Of a stretch of 64,000 bases of DNA, positions 59,461-64,000 are shown one piece after another. This stretch comes from Streptomyces taklimakanensis (GTDB taxonomy: Bacteria > Actinomycetota > Actinomycetes > Streptomycetales > Streptomycetaceae): the NCBI RefSeq assembly GCF_009709575.1, contig NZ_WIXO01000001.1, forward strand, positions 2,544,001-2,608,000, written 5' to 3'. A program made the position numbers and the translations under genes. The notes under the pieces were generated by a model. That model was not told where the DNA came from, did not search any database, and saw only the letters and a program-made list of their open reading frames with translations. The stretch's first letter is position 1; each line of letters starts with the position of its first letter.

Positions 59461-61657
59461 GTCGGCGCCTCCGGGCGTCGATGAGCATTTCCTGGATGTT
59501 CCGCAGGGGTCGGCCCTCGGCGTCGTCGGCGTGACGCGTCCAGTCGCCGTCGGGGCCGAGGTGCCAGGAGGCGGTGGTGTCCGCCGTCCCGGTCTCCAGC
59601 AGCCGGCTGAGGGCGACCCGGTGGCCGGGGTCGGTGACCCGCACCAGGGCCTCGATCCGTCGGTCGAGGTTGCGGTGCATCATGTCGGCGCTGCCGATCC
59701 ACACCTCCGGGTCGTCCCCGTTGCAGAAGACGAAGATCCGGGAGTGTTCCAGGAAGCGCCCGAGCACACTGCGGACCCGGATGTTCTCCGACAGCCCCGG
59801 CACCCCCGGCCGCACCGCGCAGATCCCGCGCACCCACAGGTCGACGGGGACCCCGGCACGGGAGGCCCGGTAGAGCGCGTCGATGACCGCCTCGTCGACG
59901 ATCGAGTTGACCTTGAACCGCACGTGCGCGGGCCGTCCGGCCCGGTGGTGGACGATCTCCCGGTTGATCCGCTGGACCAGCCCGTCGCGCAGCGAACTGG
60001 GTGCCACCAGCAGCCGGCGGTAGGAGGTGCGCCGCGAGTAGCCCGACAGCCGGTTGAACAGGTCCGAGAGGTCGGCCCCGACCTCCGGATCGGCGGTGAG
60101 CAGGCCGAGGTCCTCGTAGAGGCGAGCGGTCTTGGGGTGGTAGTTGCCGGTGCCGACGTGGCTGTAGCGGCGCAGGGTGTCGCCCTCCTGCCGCACCACC
60201 AGCGACAGCTTGCAGTGCGTCTTCAGCCCCACCAGGCCGTAGACCACGTGGCAGCCGGCCTCCTCCAGCTTCCGCGCCCACTTGATGTTGGCCTGTTCGT
60301 CGAAGCGGGCCTTGATCTCGACGAGCACCAGCACCTGCTTGCCGGCCTCGGCCGCGTCTATCAGCGCGTCCACGATCGGGGAGTCGCCGGAGGTCCGGTA
60401 CAGCGTCTGCTTGATCGCCAACACGTCCGGATCGGCGGCGGCCTGCTCCAGGAAGCGCTGCACGGAGGTGGAGAACGAGTCGTACGGGTGGTGCAGCAGC
60501 ACGTCGCGCTCGCGCAGGGCCCCGAAGACGTCGGGCGCGGACGCGGACTCGACCTCGGCCAGGTCGCGGTGGGTGCCGGCGACGAACTTGCGGTACTTCA
60601 GCTCCGGCCGGTCCAGCGCGGCGATCGCGAACAGACCGGTGAGGTCCAGCGGACCGGGCAGCGGGTAGACCTCGGCCTCGGAGACCTTCAACTCCCGCAC
60701 CAGCAGGTCCAGCACGTACGGGTCGATGCTCTCCTCGACCTCCAGCCGCACCGGCGGGCCGAAGCGGCGCCGCATCAGCTCCTTCTCCAGGGCCTGGAGG
60801 ATGTTCTCGGTGTCGTCCTCCTCGACCTCCAGGTCCTCGTTCCGGGTGACGCGGAACATGTGGTGGGCGAGGACCTCCATCCCGGGGAACAGCTCCTCCA
60901 GGTGGGCGGCGATCACGTCCTCGACGGGCACGTAGCGCTGCGGGGAGGCCTCCAGGAAGCGGGAGAGCAGCGGCGGCACCTTCACACGGGCGAAGTGGTG
61001 GTGGCCGCTGACCGGGTTGCGCACCACCACGGCGAGGTTCAGGGAGAGACCGGAGATGTAGGGGAAGGGGTGGGCCGGGTCCACCGCCAGCGGGGTCAGC
61101 ACGGGGTAGATCTGCTGCCGGAACAGGGTGAAGAGACGGCCCTGCTCCTTCTCGGTCAGATCCGGCCAGCGGACGAGGTGGACGCCCTCGCCGGCCAGGG
61201 CGGGCAGCACGTCCTGCTGGAAGCACGCGGCGTGCCGGGCCATGAGCTCCCGGGAGCGGGTCCAGATCAGGTCCAGCACCTCGCGGGGCTGGAGACCGGA
61301 GGCGGAGCGGGTGGCCACACCGGTGGCGATGCGACGCTTGAGCCCGGCGACGCGCACCATGAAGAACTCGTCCAGGTTGCCGGCGAAGATCGCCAGGAAG
61401 TTGGCCCGTTCCAACAGCGGTGTGGAGGGATCCTCCGCCAGTTCCAGGACCCGTTCGTTGAACGCCAGCCAGCTCCGCTCGCGGTCGAGGAAACGTCCCT
61501 GCGGCAGCTCGTCGTCGGCGGCCTCGGGGCCCTCGCCCTCCGGATAGGTGTCGACGTCGGAGTCGAGGCCCGGTTCCAGCTCGTGCTCGGGCGCGGCCGT
61601 GGCGTGGGGGCGGGAGGCGGCGATGGAACCGACGGGGGGCTGGGCAGGCTGGCTCAT
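59444..61657 (-). CDS. ppk: Polyphosphate kinase 1
   Basis: 737 aa. Order: N-terminal domain from '[20 protein letters not shown]', head domain, two phospholipase-D-like catalytic domains with '[21 protein letters not shown]', catalytic-His block '[21 protein letters not shown]', '[18 protein letters not shown]' and '[17 protein letters not shown]'. Builds polyphosphate reversibly from ATP and helps control phosphate signalling and antibiotic production in Streptomyces. ATG 61657 fits the MSQP start of other Streptomyces Ppk proteins, but GGAGGA lies unusually close; ATG 61753 is an alternative. First gene of ppk-CHAD-Nudix. Confidence 0.95.
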   Translation of the reverse strand: MSQPAQPPVGSIAASRPHATAAPEHELEPGLDSDVDTYPEGEGPEAADDELPQGRFLDRERSWLAFNERVLELAEDPSTPLLERANFLAIFAGNLDEFFMVRVAGLKRRIATGVATRSASGLQPREVLDLIWTRSRELMARHAACFQQDVLPALAGEGVHLVRWPDLTEKEQGRLFTLFRQQIYPVLTPLAVDPAHPFPYISGLSLNLAVVVRNPVSGHHHFARVKVPPLLSRFLEASPQRYVPVEDVIAAHLEELFPGMEVLAHHMFRVTRNEDLEVEEDDTENILQALEKELMRRRFGPPVRLEVEESIDPYVLDLLVRELKVSEAEVYPLPGPLDLTGLFAIAALDRPELKYRKFVAGTHRDLAEVESASAPDVFGALRERDVLLHHPYDSFSTSVQRFLEQAAADPDVLAIKQTLYRTSGDSPIVDALIDAAEAGKQVLVLVEIKARFDEQANIKWARKLEEAGCHVVYGLVGLKTHCKLSLVVRQEGDTLRRYSHVGTGNYHPKTARLYEDLGLLTADPEVGADLSDLFNRLSGYSRRTSYRRLLVAPSSLRDGLVQRINREIVHHRAGRPAHVRFKVNSIVDEAVIDALYRASRAGVPVDLWVRGICAVRPGVPGLSENIRVRSVLGRFLEHSRIFVFCNGDDPEVWIGSADMMHRNLDRRIEALVRVTDPGHRVALSRLLETGTADTTASWHLGPDGDWTRHADDAEGRPLRNIQEMLIDARRRRRVPTT

Positions 61658-61854
61658 TCCTCCATTGTTCCGCGCCGCGAGGATCAACGGCGCCTCGGAA
61701 GTCGGCGCAGGTCCCGGCCCTGGGACCGGCGCGTTCGACGCGGCGGGCTGCATTCCGCGATGCTCGCAAGCAAGGTTGAATCAACGGTTAAGTCGACATG
61801 GCGGTCAGGCGATCCACACCCCTCGCTCCGGTGCCCGATACCGGAGCCATTCGC

Positions 61855-61865
61855 TCCGGTGAACC
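61855..61865 (-). promoter_or_regulatory. Possible PHO-box unit upstream of ppk
   Basis: GGTTCACCGGA on the minus strand is a strong match to a single 11-bp PhoP repeat unit, about 200 bp before ppk. The next 11 bp are a poor second unit. ppk is PhoP-dependent in other Streptomyces. The remaining 61658-62093 gap shows no gene. Confidence 0.35.
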
Positions 61866-62093
61866 GCCGGGGCCGCGCCCGCCACCACCCCGCGAAGGGG
61901 AACGGAATTTCCGATTCGAGTGATTTCCTCCCATAGTCACCCAGAGTCACGAGTTCGCCACCAGATTGACCGAAGCGGCGTCCGGTCATCGACCGGCTGT
62001 GCAGCCGCACCCCGTTTCCGTACGACCTGTACGGGGTGACGAGCCGGGGACGGGCGCCGTTGGGCACGGGCACGACGAAGGGGGCTGACACAC

Positions 62094-62759
62094 ATGAGCA
62101 CGGACCACACCACGGACGGCGCGGACGGAACCTCCTGTGAGGAGGACTGGGACGACGAGTACGGTCCGGCGATCCGGGCCACCGGCCGCCAGATCAAGGT
62201 GCTGCGCCGCCGGCTCGAACACCTGCTGGAAGTCGGCCGGTCGCGGAACGTCGAGATCCAGGTGATGCCGACGGACCGTGGGGAGCACGCAGGGATGGCC
62301 GGCGAACTTCGCGTGCTGAAGATCAAGGACGGTACGACGGTGGGCTACTCGGAAGCCCGGCTCACCAGTCGTCTGGTCTCCGATCCCAAGGAGGTCCAGA
62401 TCCTTGAAATGCGGTACGGGATGATCCGAGCACAGGCTCTCGCGCCGAGAGAGTCACTGGCCTTCATCGAGAAACTGCTGGGAGAGATGACATGCCGCTC
62501 AAGCCCTCGGCCGGAGACGGTTCCGCGCTGGAGTGGATCAAGAGCAGCCACAGCAGCAACGACGGTCCCGACTGCGTCGAGGTCGCCACCGCCTCCGACG
62601 CCGTCCACGTCCGCGACTCCAAACACGCCCGGGGCCCCCGGCTCGCCTTCGTGCCGGACGCCTGGAGCCGCTTCCTCGCCCACACCGCCGGCCGCTGACG
62701 CGAAGTCCACCGCCGGGCAGGCCGGTTGTCAGTGGCCGCTCCTATGTTCGGGGCCATGA
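62094..62759 (+). pseudogene. Scr1/DUF5753-type regulator with internal deletion
   Basis: The first ~38 residues end in 'AIRATGRQIKVLRR', the beginning of the XRE helix-turn-helix in this family. The very next residues are 'LEHLLEVGRSRNVEIQVMPTD...HAGMAG', which belong to the last third (DUF5753). The DNA-binding domain and much of the middle, roughly 150 residues in family members, are missing in frame. The normal stop is also absent: after 'SLAFIEKLLGEM' the frame runs on over the DUF397 gene to 62759. GAAGGGGG site before ATG 62094 is kept. Confidence 0.75.
62492..62698 (+). CDS. DUF397-domain small protein
   Basis: 68 aa. 'LEWIKSSHSSNDGPDCVEVA' and 'VHVRDSKHARGPRLAFVPDAWSRFL' are the DUF397 hallmarks. 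Normally paired with an upstream Scr1-like XRE regulator as part of developmental (BldB/WhiJ-type) switches; here the partner is internally deleted. The ATG lies inside the last codons of the partner reading frame, the usual arrangement. Confidence 0.88.
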   Translation: MPLKPSAGDGSALEWIKSSHSSNDGPDCVEVATASDAVHVRDSKHARGPRLAFVPDAWSRFLAHTAGR

Positions 62760-63934
62760 CGACCACCACGGCGGTGCACACCTACACCTACCTCCGTCCC
62801 TCGGCCGTGCGGCGCGGCGCGGGCGGGCCCGAGGTGACGTTGGAGACCTCGGGTGGGGCGACGCCGGCGGGGGCGAGCGCCCATCCCGGGTTCTTCGCCG
62901 GGTTCGTGACCGCGCCGGAGGCCGCGGCGGCGGCGCTGCTGTCCGTGGCCGACGTCGCCTCCTCCCGCTACCACCGACGGTTCTCCCCCGCCTCCCCGGA
63001 TCCGGTGGTGACGGGCAACGGCGATCGGCTGCGGTTCGAGTCGTTCTCCGGCTGCTGCGGGGTCTACGCCCGTCTCGACGTCCTGGAGGACGGCGTGGAC
63101 GGCGGGGAGGTGGGCCACGGCACCACCAGCGTGGACGTCAACCACCCCCTGCGCGAGGCCCTCGTCCGGGTGGGGCCGTCCGATCCGCTCCATCTGCGGG
63201 TCGGGCCGGCCGAGTCGGAGGTGACGACGTTCGACGGTCCGGTGGTGGAGAGGAAGGTGCCGTTGCCGGATCGCTGGCTGCGCGGATTCGCCGAGACACA
63301 GGTGATCTCCGCCGGGTTCGACCTGCGCGCCGAGGTCACCGCCGTGGAGGCGGTCCGCTTCCTGCGCTCCCTGCCGCGGGCCCGTTCGGTTCCGGGTTCC
63401 GCCCTCTGGGTCGTCCCCGCCGGACGGGGGCTGCGGTTGACGAGCCGTCCGGTGCCCGGTGCCGTCTGTCTGTCCGGGCCGGACCGGCTCTCGGCGCTGT
63501 TGCGGGTGTTGCGCCACGCCAGTGGGCTGCGGCTGTACGGCCCGCCGGTGACGGCCACCGGCACGCCGGTGGCGTCCGCCTGGGAGGTGCTGCTCCCGGG
63601 GATGCGGCTCACGCTCACCCTCTCCCCCGACCCGGCCCGCGGCTTTCCCGGCGAGGGCGCGGTGCCGGAGGCGTCGGCCGGTGACGGGGCGGCCGACGAC
63701 GCCGAGTCGCTCTCGGCGCTGCTGGCCTGGGAGCCGCGCGTGGACGTCGGAGGGCTGGCCCGCCGGGCCGGGCTGACGCCCGAGCGGGTGCGCGCCGCCC
63801 TGACCGTGTTGGGCGCCTCCGGCCGGATCGGCTACGACACCGCCGATGCCGCGTACTTCCACCGCGAGCTGCCGTTCGACGCCGGGCGCGCCGAGTGGCG
63901 AACCCCCGGCTGCGTGCCGCCCGCGCGTTGGTGA
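62756..63934 (+). CDS. SWIM zinc-finger family protein N-terminal part, apparently frameshifted
   Basis: 392 codons to a stop at 63934. 'LRPSAVRR', 'ESFSGCCGVYARLDVL', 'GTTSVDVNHPLREAL', 'DPLHLRVGP', 'LPDRWLRGFAETQVISAGFDLRAEV' and 'SAWEVLLPGMRLTLTLSP' match the long N-terminal region of Streptomyces SWIM-finger proteins. At about 63897 the frame changes: the called frame ends 'EWRTPGCVPPARW', while the frame starting AAC at 63901 reads 'NPRLRAARALVSVGAG', the family continuation toward the zinc finger, and stays open to the window edge. TATGTT at 62743-62748 with ATG 62756 suggests a leaderless message. Confidence 0.75.
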   Translation: MTTTTAVHTYTYLRPSAVRRGAGGPEVTLETSGGATPAGASAHPGFFAGFVTAPEAAAAALLSVADVASSRYHRRFSPASPDPVVTGNGDRLRFESFSGCCGVYARLDVLEDGVDGGEVGHGTTSVDVNHPLREALVRVGPSDPLHLRVGPAESEVTTFDGPVVERKVPLPDRWLRGFAETQVISAGFDLRAEVTAVEAVRFLRSLPRARSVPGSALWVVPAGRGLRLTSRPVPGAVCLSGPDRLSALLRVLRHASGLRLYGPPVTATGTPVASAWEVLLPGMRLTLTLSPDPARGFPGEGAVPEASAGDGAADDAESLSALLAWEPRVDVGGLARRAGLTPERVRAALTVLGASGRIGYDTADAAYFHRELPFDAGRAEWRTPGCVPPARW

Positions 63935-64000
63935 GCGTCGGCGCGGGCGCGGGGCGGGAGCGGCCGGCTGGTCAGGGAGGCCGGCGCGCTACTGGGGGCG

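Noticed and set aside
59144..61936. 930-aa open frame on the plus strand opposite ppk
   Set aside because: Antisense shadow caused by high G/C: Val/Gly/Arg/Gln/His-rich with no domains, while the minus strand codes a complete Ppk.

Overview
The window is a piece of a high-GC actinomycete chromosome, almost certainly Streptomyces. Coding regions show strong third-position G/C bias and many GTG starts. The gene set includes cdgB, mshA, phoR-phoP/phoU/mtpA, msiK, carD-ispD-ispF-cysS-rlmB, gpmA and ppk-CHAD-Nudix, and from memory the core order follows the S. coelicolor SCO428x-SCO414x segment. No rRNA gene or CRISPR array was seen. One complete tRNA gene, tRNA-Thr(UGU), is present.

Layout. 1-866: start of a membrane-anchored carbohydrate-binding protein cut by the window edge. 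970-3517: the GAF-PAS-GGDEF diguanylate cyclase CdgB and a divergent flavin-reductase-fold protein; the shared intergenic region carries a near-perfect BldD box and a perfect Crp-type palindrome. 3705-8433: a type VII secretion-associated locus with a small ESX-like protein, a WxG-type protein with a long disordered tail, and two tandem mycosin proteases created by a segmental duplication that left debris between them. 8469-17721: an ArfB-like release factor, TerD, a degraded oxidoreductase, a rhamnogalacturonan lyase with a ricin-type module, a beta-propeller secreted protein, a methyltransferase, an AMIN-like lipoprotein and a class IV aminotransferase.

17854-30397 is a pSAM2/SLP1-type actinomycete integrative and conjugative element (AICE) inserted in the 3' half of tRNA-Thr(UGU). 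It is bounded by identical 43-bp repeats and carries integrase, excisionase, a RepSA-type replication initiator, Spd spread proteins, an FtsK/TraSA translocase, a GntR (KorSA-like) repressor with a family of 16-bp palindromic operators, and a Pif-like Nudix protein. At the end distal to the integrase it carries an AT-richer three-gene operon (18236-20997). The first gene encodes a candidate PD-(D/E)xK nuclease, the second an unrecognised 483-aa protein and the third a DUF4263 (Shedu-type) nuclease. This looks like mobile anti-phage cargo and is the most likely undescribed system in the window.

30622-45261 is core metabolism and regulation: the multi-sugar ABC ATPase MsiK, a nucleotidyltransferase, a DoxX protein, RlmB, CysS, IspF, IspD, CarD, and the phosphate two-component system PhoR-PhoP divergent from phoU and the metallothionein-like mtpA, with a PHO box between them. 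45276-47672 is a small sugar/xylan module (binding lipoprotein and Tat-exported GH11 xylanase) whose transporter could be energised by MsiK. 48355-64000 holds a SapA-like secreted protein, a partial duplication of the gpmA 3' end, gpmA, an MFS exporter, YbjN, MshA, an LAETG-sorted surface protein, a methyltransferase, Hsp18 with a promoter overlapped by a HAIR-like repeat, and the polyphosphate operon ppk-CHAD-Nudix. It ends with a Scr1-type regulator remnant with DUF397, and a SWIM-type protein that appears frameshifted at the window edge.
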